A DNA stretch of 64,000 bases from Carboxylicivirga marina (GCF_016612505.1 NZ_JAENRR010000025.1:1-64000); one strand, 5' to 3'; positions 35,340 to 44,935 are shown, numbered from the stretch's first letter. A program made the numbers and translations. Notes: generated from the letters alone by a model not told the origin.

Positions 35340-38300
35340 ATGAGCGCAAAATTTCCGGAATATAAAGGTTTGAACTTGTCGCAGGTTAACAAAGATGTGT
35401 TAAATACCTGGGAAGAAAACGGAGCATTTGAGAAGAGTATCACTACGAGAGAGGGTAAACCAACGTTTGTGTTCTACGAAGGACCACCATCGGCTAATGG
35501 TATACCTGGGATTCACCACGTGATGGCGCGTACCATTAAAGATATTTTTTGCCGTTTTAAAACGCAGCAGGGTTTTCATGTTAAGCGCAAAGCTGGTTGG
35601 GATACCCACGGATTGCCAGTTGAGCTGGGCGTTGAGAAGGCCCTTGGAATAACCAAAGAAGACATTGGTAAAAGCATTACCGTAGAGGAATACAATGAAG
35701 CATGTCGTAAGGATGTGATGAAATACACCGATTTATGGGAAGATCTAACCCATAAAATGGGGTATTGGGTTGATATGGATGATCCATATGTAACCTACGA
35801 CAACAGATATATGGAAACGCTGTGGTGGTTATTGAAGGAGTTGTATAAGAAGGATATGCTTTACAAGGGCTATACTATTCAGCCATACTCTCCGGCTGCC
35901 GGAACAGGTTTAAGTACACATGAATTAAATCAGCCGGGTTGTTATCGCGATGTGAAAGATACTACCTGTACTGCTCAATTTAAAATTGTTAAAAATGAAG
36001 CTTCGGAAAAGTTATTTGATAACGATGAAGAACTAAGCTTCTTAGCCTGGACGACCACTCCATGGACACTGCCGTCAAATACAGCTCTGGCTGTCGGTCC
36101 AAAGATTGAATACCTTAAAGTAAAGTCATTTAATCCATATACCGGAGTACCTGTTTCTGTCATTGTTGCCAAGTCTTTGGTCAATAACTATTTCAACCCA
36201 AAGAATGCCGATCTGGATTTTGATGCGTATCAGGCAGGCGATAAAAAAATACCTTTTAAAGTAGTTGCTGAATACAAAGGGACAGATTTGGAAGGTGTTC
36301 GTTATGAGCAATTAATGCCATGGGTTAAGCCCGATGGAGATGCTTTCCGGGTGATATTAGGTGATTACGTCACAACTGAAGATGGTACAGGTATTGTGCA
36401 CATTGCACCTACTTTTGGTGCCGACGATGATCGGGTGGCTAAGGTAGCAGGTATAGCACCGCTTATTTTAGTTGATAAAGAAGGTAAGCGTCAGCCAATG
36501 GTTGATAAAACCGGTAAGTTCTTCAAAATTGAGGATTTAGACGACGATTTTGTTGCAAATTTTGTTAACAAAGAAACCTATGGCGAGTATGCAGGTCGTT
36601 TTGTAAAAAATGCTTACGATACTTCTTTAGCAGATGATGCACCTACACTCGATGTGGATTTGGCAGTCATGCTCAAGAAGGAGAATAAAGCATTTAAAGT
36701 TGAGAAACATGTTCACAACTATCCGCATTGCTGGCGTACGGATAAGCCAATCTTATACTATCCATTAGATAGTTGGTTTATTAAAACGACCGCGGTGCGC
36801 GATCGCATGATAGAGCTAAATAAGACCATTAATTGGAAGCCGAGCTCAACCGGAACGGGACGTTTTGGAAAATGGTTAGAGAATTTGGTAGATTGGAACC
36901 TGAGTCGTTCGCGCTATTGGGGAACGCCGCTTCCAATTTGGAAAACTGAAGATGGAACGGAAGAAAAATGCATTGGCTCTGTAGAGGAGTTGATGGACGA
37001 AATTAATAAAGCTGTTGAGGCTGGAGTAATGGACAAGAATCCATTCGAAGGTTTTCAGGTTGGCGATAACTCAAAAGAGAATTACGATAAAATTGATTTA
37101 CACCGTCATCATGTCGACGGAATTGTATTGGTGTCAGAAAGTGGGCAACCAATGCAGCGCGAATCGGATTTGATTGACGTGTGGTTCGATTCAGGAGCTA
37201 TGCCTTATGCTCAAATGCATTATCCATTTGAAAATAAAGAAGGTTTCGACCAGGTATATCCGGCCGATTTTATTGCCGAAGGTGTTGATCAAACGCGTGG
37301 TTGGTTCTTTACATTACATGCTATTGCCACCATGTTATTTGATACTGTTGCCTTTAAGAATATTATTTCTAACGGTTTGGTCTTAGATAAAAAAGGTAAT
37401 AAGATGTCGAAGCGCCTGGGCAATGGTGTTGATCCATTTGAGGTGATTGAAAAATATGGTTCTGATCCATTGCGTTGGTATATGATTACGAATGCACAAC
37501 CATGGGATAACCTGAAGTTTGATGTTGCCGGGGTTGATGAAGTGAAGCGTAAGTTTTTTGGCACCTTATATAATACCTATTCCTTCTTTGCTTTATATGC
37601 CAATGTAGATGGTTTTAATGGTAAAGAGGCAATTGTGCCAGTTGAGAAGCGACCTGAAATTGACCGTTGGGTAATGTCATTGTTGAATTCATTAGTGAAG
37701 GAAGTGACTGAAGCTTATGAGGCCTACGAACCAACGCGTGCAGGACGAGCTATTCAGGAATTTGTGATGGAGAACCTGAGTAATTGGTATGTGCGTTTGA
37801 ATCGCAAGCGTTTTTGGGGTGGTGAAATGAATGAAGATAAGTTAGCGGCATACCAAACACTATATGCATGTTTGGAGAAGGTGGCTTTATTGTCAGCTCC
37901 TATTGCACCATTCTTTACCGATCAGCTATTTGCCGATTTGAATAAGATGTCAGGTAACTATTCTGATGTGTCAGTTCACCTGGCCGAGTTCCCGTCGTTT
38001 GATGAGAAGATGATTGATAAGGATTTGGAAGAGCGTATGGAATATGCTCAGTCCATCTCATCCATGGTGCTTAGTTTGCGTCGCAAGGTAAACTTAAAAG
38101 TGCGTCAGCCATTGAATAAGATTATGATTCCAATTTTGGATGAAGCTTTTGAGCATCAGTTGGAAGCTATTAAAGATTTAGTGCTGACTGAGGTGAATGT
38201 GAAAGGGATGGAATACCTGAAAGAAGATGCAGGGGTATTGGTGAAGAAGATAAAGCCAAATTTCAAAACCCTTGGTCCTAAGCATGGTAAGAATATGAAA

Positions 38301-38771
38301 GCAATTTCGGGGGCAATAAATGCCATGGGTCAGGAAGAAATTGCTATCTTCGAAAAAGAAGAACAATATAAATTGGATGTCAACGGGCAATCCATCGTTC
38401 TTACTTTAGAAGATGTTGAAATTATGTCAGAAGATATTCCGGGTTGGTTGGTTGCCAATGAAGGTAAGATAACCGTAGCCTTGGATATTAATGTGACCGA
38501 TAAATTGAGAGAAGAGGGTATTGCCCGTGAGTTTGTTAATCGCATCCAAAACCTACGAAAAGATTCTGGATTCGATGTAACCGATAAGATTCGTTTACAG
38601 ATACAGAAACACGATGCAATCAATACTGCAGTTGAGAAGCACGCCGATTACATCGGGGCACAAACACTGGCTGTTGAAGTTAAATTAGTAGAACAATGCA
38701 ATAATGATGGTGTAACAACCGTTGAGATTGATGATGAAATAACCACAAGTATGTCTGTAGAAAAGGCATAA
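35340..38771 (+). CDS. ileS: Isoleucine--tRNA ligase
   Basis: 1143 residues from the ATG at 35340 (MSAKFPEYKGLNLSQV). A longer frame from GTG at 35259 would include the promoter, so it is rejected. The class I synthetase core has the HIGH-type motif PSANGIPGIHHVMAR, the editing domain with TTPWTLPSNTALAVG, WNLSRSRYWGTPLPIW, and KMSKR (688-692) in KKGNKMSKRLGN. The long C-terminal anticodon-binding region lacks a cysteine zinc finger, as in the eukaryote-like branch, which is often less sensitive to mupirocin. It heads the ileS - DksA-like - lspA row. Confidence 0.97.
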   Translation: MSAKFPEYKGLNLSQVNKDVLNTWEENGAFEKSITTREGKPTFVFYEGPPSANGIPGIHHVMARTIKDIFCRFKTQQGFHVKRKAGWDTHGLPVELGVEKALGITKEDIGKSITVEEYNEACRKDVMKYTDLWEDLTHKMGYWVDMDDPYVTYDNRYMETLWWLLKELYKKDMLYKGYTIQPYSPAAGTGLSTHELNQPGCYRDVKDTTCTAQFKIVKNEASEKLFDNDEELSFLAWTTTPWTLPSNTALAVGPKIEYLKVKSFNPYTGVPVSVIVAKSLVNNYFNPKNADLDFDAYQAGDKKIPFKVVAEYKGTDLEGVRYEQLMPWVKPDGDAFRVILGDYVTTEDGTGIVHIAPTFGADDDRVAKVAGIAPLILVDKEGKRQPMVDKTGKFFKIEDLDDDFVANFVNKETYGEYAGRFVKNAYDTSLADDAPTLDVDLAVMLKKENKAFKVEKHVHNYPHCWRTDKPILYYPLDSWFIKTTAVRDRMIELNKTINWKPSSTGTGRFGKWLENLVDWNLSRSRYWGTPLPIWKTEDGTEEKCIGSVEELMDEINKAVEAGVMDKNPFEGFQVGDNSKENYDKIDLHRHHVDGIVLVSESGQPMQRESDLIDVWFDSGAMPYAQMHYPFENKEGFDQVYPADFIAEGVDQTRGWFFTLHAIATMLFDTVAFKNIISNGLVLDKKGNKMSKRLGNGVDPFEVIEKYGSDPLRWYMITNAQPWDNLKFDVAGVDEVKRKFFGTLYNTYSFFALYANVDGFNGKEAIVPVEKRPEIDRWVMSLLNSLVKEVTEAYEAYEPTRAGRAIQEFVMENLSNWYVRLNRKRFWGGEMNEDKLAAYQTLYACLEKVALLSAPIAPFFTDQLFADLNKMSGNYSDVSVHLAEFPSFDEKMIDKDLEERMEYAQSISSMVLSLRRKVNLKVRQPLNKIMIPILDEAFEHQLEAIKDLVLTEVNVKGMEYLKEDAGVLVKKIKPNFKTLGPKHGKNMKAISGAINAMGQEEIAIFEKEEQYKLDVNGQSIVLTLEDVEIMSEDIPGWLVANEGKITVALDINVTDKLREEGIAREFVNRIQNLRKDSGFDVTDKIRLQIQKHDAINTAVEKHADYIGAQTLAVEVKLVEQCNNDGVTTVEIDDEITTSMSVEKA

Positions 38772-38802
38772 GTGGACTGTTTGATAACTAAAATTAGTCA
38801 TT

Positions 38803-39180
38803 ATGGCTGAAAAAACCCGTTACTCAGATGAAGAGCTTCAGGAATTCAAAGAGATTATCCTGAAGAAACTCAATAAGGCCAAGAAAGATTACGAATTGCT
38901 TAGAAATACCATCACTCACCAGGATGGTAATGATACGCAGGATACCTCACCAACATTTAAAGTGTTGGAAGAAGGGGCAGCTGTGTTGTCAAAAGAAGAG
39001 GCTGGTAAATTAGCCCAGCGTCAGCAAAAGTTCATTCAGCATCTTTCGGCAGCTTTGGTGCGCATCGAAAACAAAACCTATGGTGTTTGTCGCGTAAGCG
39101 GAAAATTAATTCCGAAAGAACGTTTACAAGCGGTTCCTCATGCTACATTGAGTGTTGAGGCAAAGCAAGGGCAAAAATAG
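38803..39180 (+). CDS. TraR/DksA-family regulator without the zinc cysteines
   Basis: 125 residues. A long coiled coil with acidic residues at its tip (DTQDTSPTF) is followed by the globular end YGVCRVSGKLIPKERLQAVPHAT, where canonical DksA has four zinc cysteines but only one Cys remains. The family enters the RNA polymerase secondary channel and alters stringent control. Loss of the zinc site is known in some DksA2-like members. It lies between ileS and lspA, an arrangement typical of Bacteroidota. Confidence 0.88.
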   Translation: MAEKTRYSDEELQEFKEIILKKLNKAKKDYELLRNTITHQDGNDTQDTSPTFKVLEEGAAVLSKEEAGKLAQRQQKFIQHLSAALVRIENKTYGVCRVSGKLIPKERLQAVPHATLSVEAKQGQK

Positions 39181-39223
39181 ACTGTTTTCGAGCCTGAAAT
39201 TATTAAAGAACAAAAAAAAACAG

Positions 39224-39257
39224 TGGCCAATGGAGAGCTTATATCCATTGGTCATTT
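39224..39257. repeat. Strong hairpin between the DksA-like gene and lspA
   Basis: TGGCCAATGGA (39224-39234) pairs with TCCATTGGTCA (39244-39254) with one G-U pair. TTTG follows on the plus strand and a nine-A run precedes it. It may be a leaky terminator or processing site that lowers lspA expression. Confidence 0.55.
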
Positions 39258-39351
39258 GTGCGTTTAATCGGATAACACTATTTAATGTTTATTTCGAAAC
39301 TTGTAGCTGCTTAATACGTAGGTACAATCACAATTATATAACACCGCAACT

Positions 39352-39954
39352 ATGTCTGTACTAAAAAAGTCATTTCTTATCATATTCTTAATCCTGCTGG
39401 TTGATCAGGTAAGTAAGTTCTACATTAAAACACACATGATGTTAGGCGACGAGATACCGGTTCTCGGCGATTGGTTTATCATTCATTTTGTTGAAAACAA
39501 TGGTATGGCCTTTGGCATGCAGTTGGCTGGTAAATTTGGAAAGGCGTTTTTAAGCATCTTTCGTATTGTGGCAGTTATTGGAATTGGTTGGTACATGGTT
39601 AACCTAAGCAGGAAAGGTGCGCCCAATGGATTGATTTATTGTGTGGGACTGGTTTTGGCTGGTGCACTCGGCAATATCATCGATAGTGCTTTTTATGGTG
39701 TGATTTTCGATCATAGCTATGGACAGATTGCCAGCTTTATACCCGAGGCCGGTGGCTACTCTTCGTTTCTGCATGGCAAAGTGGTGGATATGTTGTATTT
39801 TCCTCTGATAGAAGGTCGCTACCCTGAGTGGTTTCCCTATGTAGGTGGTAATCCTTTTATCTTTTTTCGCCCCGTATTTAATATCGCCGATTCATCAATT
39901 ACCATTGGTATATTTATAATATTATTCTTTCAAAAGCGTTTTTTCAAAGAGTAG
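39352..39954 (+). CDS. lspA: Lipoprotein signal peptidase (signal peptidase II)
   Basis: 200 residues, four membrane helices. The family motifs are DQVSKFYIK near the start, HFVENNGMAFGM, GALGNIIDSAFYGVIFD and FNIADSSITIG, the last two carrying the catalytic aspartates. It cuts the signal from prolipoproteins after lipidation of Cys, as needed for the many lipoproteins in this window. The insert before the last motif is longer than in E. coli, as usual in Bacteroidota. Confidence 0.95.
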   Translation: MSVLKKSFLIIFLILLVDQVSKFYIKTHMMLGDEIPVLGDWFIIHFVENNGMAFGMQLAGKFGKAFLSIFRIVAVIGIGWYMVNLSRKGAPNGLIYCVGLVLAGALGNIIDSAFYGVIFDHSYGQIASFIPEAGGYSSFLHGKVVDMLYFPLIEGRYPEWFPYVGGNPFIFFRPVFNIADSSITIGIFIILFFQKRFFKE

Positions 39955-40044
39955 TTGATTGAGTATCATCATTGATGATTTATCTCAGATATTATTATGT
40001 TGAAAAACCATTGTATTGATTAGCGTATTATGGGTATTTATCCA

Positions 40045-40052
40045 TAACTTCG
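40045..40052 (+). promoter_or_regulatory. -7 box of the exopolysaccharide operon
   Basis: TAACTTCG fits the TAnnTTYG type. It lies 168 bp before the first export gene and a hairpin begins 4 bp after it. TTG at 40016-40018 is farther upstream than ideal (26 bp). Confidence 0.5.
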
Positions 40053-40055
40053 CGC

Positions 40056-40085
40056 CGTCTTTTTTATCACTGAAAGACGTTTTTT
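40056..40085 (+). terminator. Terminator-like hairpin at the start of the EPS leader
   Basis: CGTCTTT (40056-40062) pairs with AAAGACG (40073-40079), followed at once by six T. Since it falls at or just after the likely start of transcription, it may attenuate the operon. It may instead end lspA transcription. Confidence 0.6.
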
Positions 40086-40121
40086 GCAGGCTGTTTGTTA
40101 TCAGCTAATTAAGCTTTCTGC
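40086..40121 (+). promoter_or_regulatory. Structured leader of the EPS operon
   Basis: GCAG (40086-40089) pairs with CTGC (40118-40121) around an inner stem GCTG (40090-40093) / CAGC (40102-40105). With the hairpin before it, it gives a folded 5' leader of about 150 nt before the first start codon. No known riboswitch family is recognised. Confidence 0.4.
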
Positions 40122-40219
40122 TACTGGTGAATCTTAGGATTTGGTGGGAGTGAGGAAGCGATAGCGTATTTAAAATTAACCTTTGAGCTCTAAGAGTTCA
40201 ATAATTTGAGGATAAACGA

Positions 40220-42634
40220 ATGAACTTACGTTGTTTTATTTTTTCTTTATTGATAATATTGAGTGCTTCGAGTATTCAGGCACAAAGCATTGATCCCAAT
40301 TCAGTTGATGTCAGATCGATGAATGTGGATGATATGACAGATGCACAGGTGATTCGAATGATTCAGGAAATGAAAAAACGAGGCTTGTCTGAACAGCAGG
40401 TCATTGCATTGGCTCAGGCACGAGGCATGAGTCAGGATCAAATTGCCAAGCTGCGTCAACGTATCAATGAAGTGAAGTTAACAGGCGGAACGGGAGCCGG
40501 AAGTGTCGGAGCGTCAGGTATGACCAGTGATTCTGGTATGACCGAGTCCATTAAAAAGCCGGTTGATTCGGCTGTTGCTGACCAACGTATTTTTGGATTC
40601 TCCTTCTTTAACAACGAAAATCTCACTTTTGAACCCAATATAAACTTGCCGGTTCCTCCATCTTATGTGCTTGGCCCAGGTGATGAAATATTAATTGATG
40701 TATGGGGCGTCTCACAACAAAACTACAATTTACCAATTGATAAAAATGGTTCTATTAATATTCCAAATGTTGGTCCCGTTCAGCTTGGCGGTTTAACGCA
40801 AGAGGCAGCCCAAAAACGCATTTTTAGCAAGTTAACATCTATTTATAGCGATTTAAAATCATCGAATCCACGTACTTTCGCCAGTATCAATGTTGGTACG
40901 GTGAAGTCCATAAAAGTGAATGTCATCGGCGAAGTGTTCCTGCCCGGAACCTATACATTGCCCGGAACTGCAACGGCTTTTAACGCTTTATACCTTTCTG
41001 GGGGTCCTAACAAGGACGGTTCGTTTCGTAATATTCAGGTGATTCGCAATGGTGAATTGCTGGCCACATTAGATGTGTATGAGTTTTTAATTCGGGGTAA
41101 AAGTGATATCAACGTGCCCTTGAGTGATGGCGATGTAATATTGGTACCAACCTATGAGAAACGCGTAAAAGTAGGTGGAGAATTTAAACGCAATGGCATT
41201 TTCGAAGCCAAAGGCGAGGAAAAGATAAGCGATTTGGTAGAGTATGCTGGTGGATTTACCGAGGATGCCTATACGTATCGTGTGGAGCTATATCGTACTA
41301 CCTCACGTCATCGGGCATTTAAAGATGTACTGGCCGATAATTATGAAAAGATTGTTATACAAAGTGGCGACAGTGTGTTTGCCGGTTCTGTATTGGAACG
41401 TTATGAAAACAAGGTAAGCATTGAAGGCGCTGTTTATCGACCAGGAAATTATGAGTTAAGCGAAGGCTTGACATTAAAACAATTGATTGATAATGCAGAT
41501 GGCGTGCGTGAAGATGTATTCCTAAATAGAGGTTTGGTCACACGTTTAATGGATGATTTGACACTGCAGAATATCACCTTCAATGTCGGAGAAGTGCTTC
41601 GTGGCGAAACGGATATAGAATTGCAGCGGGAAGATATGGTGACCATTTCTTCTATTGATGATTTGCGAGAAATTAGAACCGTTGAAATTTTCGGTGAAGT
41701 ACAATATCCTGGTGAGTTTGACTACAATGAAGACATGACTTTATCTGATTTAGTATTTAAGTCAGGTGGCTTTAAAGAATCAGCTTCTGAAGCCTTTATA
41801 GAAATTTCTCGTCGTTTGTCATATGATGAAGCACATAAGGCGGGTGATAAAATTGCGCATGTCTACCAGTTTACCATATCGCGCGAGTTGAAAATGAATG
41901 GTGAGGATGCTAAGTTTATTTTGAGTCCATATGATCAGGTGTTTGTTCGACAGTCGCCGGGTTACGAAAGAAAATCGGTGGTGAATGTCAAGGGTGAAGT
42001 GAATTATGCCGGGCAATTCAGTTTGACATCTAAGAAGGAGCGTGTTTCAACCATTATAATGCGTGCAGGAGGACTATCTCCTAATGCTTATTCAAAGGGT
42101 GCCATGCTAACGCGTAAAGTGGAAGTTTCCCAAAAGGTGAAGCGCCTTCGTGAACAATTAGCTGCATCTGATACCTCATTGGTATTTGATGATTTAGGCT
42201 TCGAGGTGGTGAGTATCGATCTTGAAAAAATATTAAATAACCCTGGTGCAAAGGATGATATATTCCTTCAAAATGGTGATGAACTGGTGATACCTCGTGA
42301 ATTACAAACGGTTAAGATCAGTGGAGGGGTACTAAATCCATTATCAGCTTCATACATAGAAGGTAAAGGGATGAAGCATTACATTCGTTCTGGTGGTGGG
42401 TTTGATTTACGCGCTAAAAAAGGAAAAGCATACGTGATTTATCCCAATGGAGCAGCTGCTTCTACGAAGAGCTTTCTGTTCTTTCGAAACTACCCGAAGG
42501 TCATGCCAGGTTCTGAAATTGTGGTGCCACAAAAGCCAGATAGAGATCCTATACCAGCAACGGCCTGGATTGCTATGGCCAGTGCTTTGGCGTCTCTATC
42601 GTTGACAATTGTAACGATTGCTGATAGAATGTAA
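40220..42634 (+). CDS. SLBB-domain polysaccharide export protein (Wza-like, long form)
   Basis: 804 residues with a signal peptide ending IQAQS. A helical segment with GLSEQQVIALAQARGMSQDQI (about 60-80) precedes the Poly_export domain (PPSYVLGPGDEILIDVWG). At least four SLBB domains follow (for example VKVNVIGEVFLPGTYTLPG, VSIEGAVYRPGNYELSEG, VEIFGEVQYPGEFDY, VNVKGEVNYAGQFSL). A C-terminal membrane helix ends SLTIVTIADRM. It builds the outer-membrane and periplasmic conduit for capsule or EPS. It is the first gene of the locus. Confidence 0.92.
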   Translation: MNLRCFIFSLLIILSASSIQAQSIDPNSVDVRSMNVDDMTDAQVIRMIQEMKKRGLSEQQVIALAQARGMSQDQIAKLRQRINEVKLTGGTGAGSVGASGMTSDSGMTESIKKPVDSAVADQRIFGFSFFNNENLTFEPNINLPVPPSYVLGPGDEILIDVWGVSQQNYNLPIDKNGSINIPNVGPVQLGGLTQEAAQKRIFSKLTSIYSDLKSSNPRTFASINVGTVKSIKVNVIGEVFLPGTYTLPGTATAFNALYLSGGPNKDGSFRNIQVIRNGELLATLDVYEFLIRGKSDINVPLSDGDVILVPTYEKRVKVGGEFKRNGIFEAKGEEKISDLVEYAGGFTEDAYTYRVELYRTTSRHRAFKDVLADNYEKIVIQSGDSVFAGSVLERYENKVSIEGAVYRPGNYELSEGLTLKQLIDNADGVREDVFLNRGLVTRLMDDLTLQNITFNVGEVLRGETDIELQREDMVTISSIDDLREIRTVEIFGEVQYPGEFDYNEDMTLSDLVFKSGGFKESASEAFIEISRRLSYDEAHKAGDKIAHVYQFTISRELKMNGEDAKFILSPYDQVFVRQSPGYERKSVVNVKGEVNYAGQFSLTSKKERVSTIIMRAGGLSPNAYSKGAMLTRKVEVSQKVKRLREQLAASDTSLVFDDLGFEVVSIDLEKILNNPGAKDDIFLQNGDELVIPRELQTVKISGGVLNPLSASYIEGKGMKHYIRSGGGFDLRAKKGKAYVIYPNGAAASTKSFLFFRNYPKVMPGSEIVVPQKPDRDPIPATAWIAMASALASLSLTIVTIADRM

Positions 42635-42637
42635 TTC

Positions 42638-42663
42638 GTCTTTAATCTTATGTCTTTAATCTT
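42638..42663 (+). repeat. Tandem pair of GTCTTTAATCTT
   Basis: A 12-bp word occurs at 42638-42649 and 42652-42663 with a 14-bp period, in the gap between the SLBB and Wzz genes just before the Wzz start. Function unknown. Confidence 0.55.
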
Positions 42664-42675
42664 GAATCTAATTAA

Positions 42676-43782
42676 ATGACCCAAAATAACGAACGAAAAG
42701 AATTGCAAATAATCAAAGGCGATGAAATCGATCTCATCGCTCTTGTTAAAACCATTTGGAATGGCCGTAAAACCATTTACTACTCGGTTGGCCTAGCTGT
42801 TTTTATTGGATTGGTTATTACTTTTACCAGCCCGGTAAAATACCAGGCCTACTGTACTTTGATTCCATCAAAAGAAAAAAAAGGGGGAATGGGAAATTTG
42901 GGCGCTTTAGCTGGCATAGCAGGTATTAACTTAGGTGCTATGATGGGGCAATCATCAGGTATCCCTACTGTAATCTATCCGCAGGTAGTAAATTCCTACT
43001 CCTTTAAAAAAGAAATGGTGCATCAGAAGTTTCATTTCGCAGAATATACGGAGCCAATTTCCTTGTATGAATATGCATTAGCAGATACCGTTGAGTCGTT
43101 TGGTAGTAAAGTAATCAAATACACCATTCGCTTGCCATGGACCATAAAAAATGCTTTGTCTGCTTCAGAAATTGAAGAGAAGGAGCTTCCTGACTATGGT
43201 GTGCTTAATTTGAGTGAAGAAGAATTAAGAGCAATGGCTGCTGTTGAAGAGGTAATTAAAATCGAGGTAGACAATAAAACAGGCCTAATTTCAGTTTCTG
43301 CGGAAGTGGTTGAACCAGTTTTAGTAGCTCAATTGGTTCATAAAGCTGTGGAGCTGCTTCAAAATTATGTAATACGATATAAGACAAAGCAAGCTCGTGA
43401 ACATTTAGAGTTTATACAAGACCAGTATAATAAAAAGAAGGATGCATACGAACAGGCTCAAAGAGCATTGTATGAATACAAGGACCAACACCGTAACATG
43501 GTATCAGAACGAGTGAACCTGGAGTTTCAACGTTTAAGTGATGAATACGAAATGTCTTCGACCGTGTTTAAAGGTTTGGCTCAACAGTTAGAGCAGGCCA
43601 AGATTGCCGTGAATGAACAAACACCTGCTTTTACCATTTTAGAACCAGCTAAGGTGCCCATTGAAAAGAGTGCGCCAAAGAAAAAGATAATTTTGGTTGT
43701 GAGTGTGTTTTTAGGTGGATTTGTTGGGCTCGGATTGATTTTTGGCCGATTAGTTTGGGATAACTTGAAACGAAGTTTCTAA
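42676..43782 (+). CDS. Wzz-type chain-length determinant protein
   Basis: 368 residues. Two membrane helices flank a periplasmic coiled-coil domain: near 35-55 (YYSVGLAVFIGLVITFTSP) and near 340-362 (KIILVVSVFLGGFVGLGLIF). The Pro-rich SAPKKK before the last helix is typical. It has no cytoplasmic tyrosine kinase domain. It sets polymer length with the Wzy polymerase, and may also form the inner-membrane part of the export channel with the SLBB protein. Confidence 0.9.
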   Translation: MTQNNERKELQIIKGDEIDLIALVKTIWNGRKTIYYSVGLAVFIGLVITFTSPVKYQAYCTLIPSKEKKGGMGNLGALAGIAGINLGAMMGQSSGIPTVIYPQVVNSYSFKKEMVHQKFHFAEYTEPISLYEYALADTVESFGSKVIKYTIRLPWTIKNALSASEIEEKELPDYGVLNLSEEELRAMAAVEEVIKIEVDNKTGLISVSAEVVEPVLVAQLVHKAVELLQNYVIRYKTKQAREHLEFIQDQYNKKKDAYEQAQRALYEYKDQHRNMVSERVNLEFQRLSDEYEMSSTVFKGLAQQLEQAKIAVNEQTPAFTILEPAKVPIEKSAPKKKIILVVSVFLGGFVGLGLIFGRLVWDNLKRSF

Positions 43783-43804
43783 GCAAAATGACTCAGGTAA
43801 ATAT

Positions 43805-44923
43805 ATGAAAAAAGTACTTATTGTATTCGGAACAAGACCGGAAGCGATCAAGATGGCGCCGGTTGTAAAAGAATTCAAGAAAAAATGTAAAGAATTTGAA
43901 ACAAAAGTTTGTGTAACCGCACAACATCGGGAGATGCTGGATCAGGTATTAAGTTTCTTTGATATTAAACCTGATTATGACTTGGACCTAATGAAACCAA
44001 ACCAGAATCTATACTCTTTAACTGGGGATATCATTAATGGAATGAAACCAGTTTTGGATGAGTTTAATCCTGACGTGGTTTTGGTTCATGGTGATACGAC
44101 TACTTCGAGTGCTGCAGCATTAGCAGCATTTTATAGTGGTGCGAAGGTCGGACATGTTGAAGCAGGTCTCAGAACCTATAATAAACTGGCACCCTTTCCC
44201 GAGGAGTTAAACCGACAGTTGACCGGGCGTATCGCTGACTATCATTTTGCACCTACAACAAAATCACAGAATAATCTATTGTCAGAAAATACTGATGCTA
44301 ACTCAATTGTAGTAACTGGTAATACAGTAATTGATGCACTTTTTGAGAGTGTTGAAATTGTAAATAAAGTTGAAGGTAATGAGGATATTGATAAACTAAA
44401 ACAATTAATTAATCCTGATAAGAAGTTAGTTGTTGTTACTGGTCATCGAAGAGAGAATCATGGACAGGGCTTTCTAAATATATGTGATGCTTTAAATAAG
44501 CTTGCTCAGCGAGACGACGTACAGGTTATTTATCCGGTTCATTTAAATCCTAACGTACAAAAGCCCGTCTACTCAATTTTAGGTGATAATGCCAATATTC
44601 ATTTGATTGCTCCACTGCCTTATGAGGCTTTTATTTGGTTGATGGATAAAGCCTACTTGATTGTAACTGATAGTGGTGGTGTACAAGAAGAAGCGCCTAG
44701 TCTTGGAAAACCGGTATTGGTTATGCGTGATACGACAGAGCGTCCTGAAGCTGTTGAAGCTGGAACCGTAATACTAGTAGGTACTGATAAAAACAAAATC
44801 GTTAATGAGGCGACTGATTTGATTGTGAATGAGGAAAGGTATTGTCAAATGAGCGAATTGCACAATCCTTATGGAGATGGGAAAGCTTCTCAACGAATTG
44901 TTGAATTTTTAATGAATAATTAA
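43805..44923 (+). CDS. wecB: UDP-N-acetylglucosamine 2-epimerase (non-hydrolysing)
   Basis: 372 residues. It converts UDP-GlcNAc to UDP-ManNAc in the cytosol. Family motifs are FGTRPEAIKMAPVV at the start, VHGDTTTSSAAALAAF, GHVEAGLRTY, PFPEELNRQLTGRIADYHF, TGHRRENHGQGF and TDSGGVQEEAPSLGKPVLVMRDTTERPE (read in two parts). It is followed 12 bp later by wecC, so the pair makes UDP-ManNAcA. Confidence 0.96.
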   Translation: MKKVLIVFGTRPEAIKMAPVVKEFKKKCKEFETKVCVTAQHREMLDQVLSFFDIKPDYDLDLMKPNQNLYSLTGDIINGMKPVLDEFNPDVVLVHGDTTTSSAAALAAFYSGAKVGHVEAGLRTYNKLAPFPEELNRQLTGRIADYHFAPTTKSQNNLLSENTDANSIVVTGNTVIDALFESVEIVNKVEGNEDIDKLKQLINPDKKLVVVTGHRRENHGQGFLNICDALNKLAQRDDVQVIYPVHLNPNVQKPVYSILGDNANIHLIAPLPYEAFIWLMDKAYLIVTDSGGVQEEAPSLGKPVLVMRDTTERPEAVEAGTVILVGTDKNKIVNEATDLIVNEERYCQMSELHNPYGDGKASQRIVEFLMNN

Positions 44924-44935
44924 TATCTCATAACG

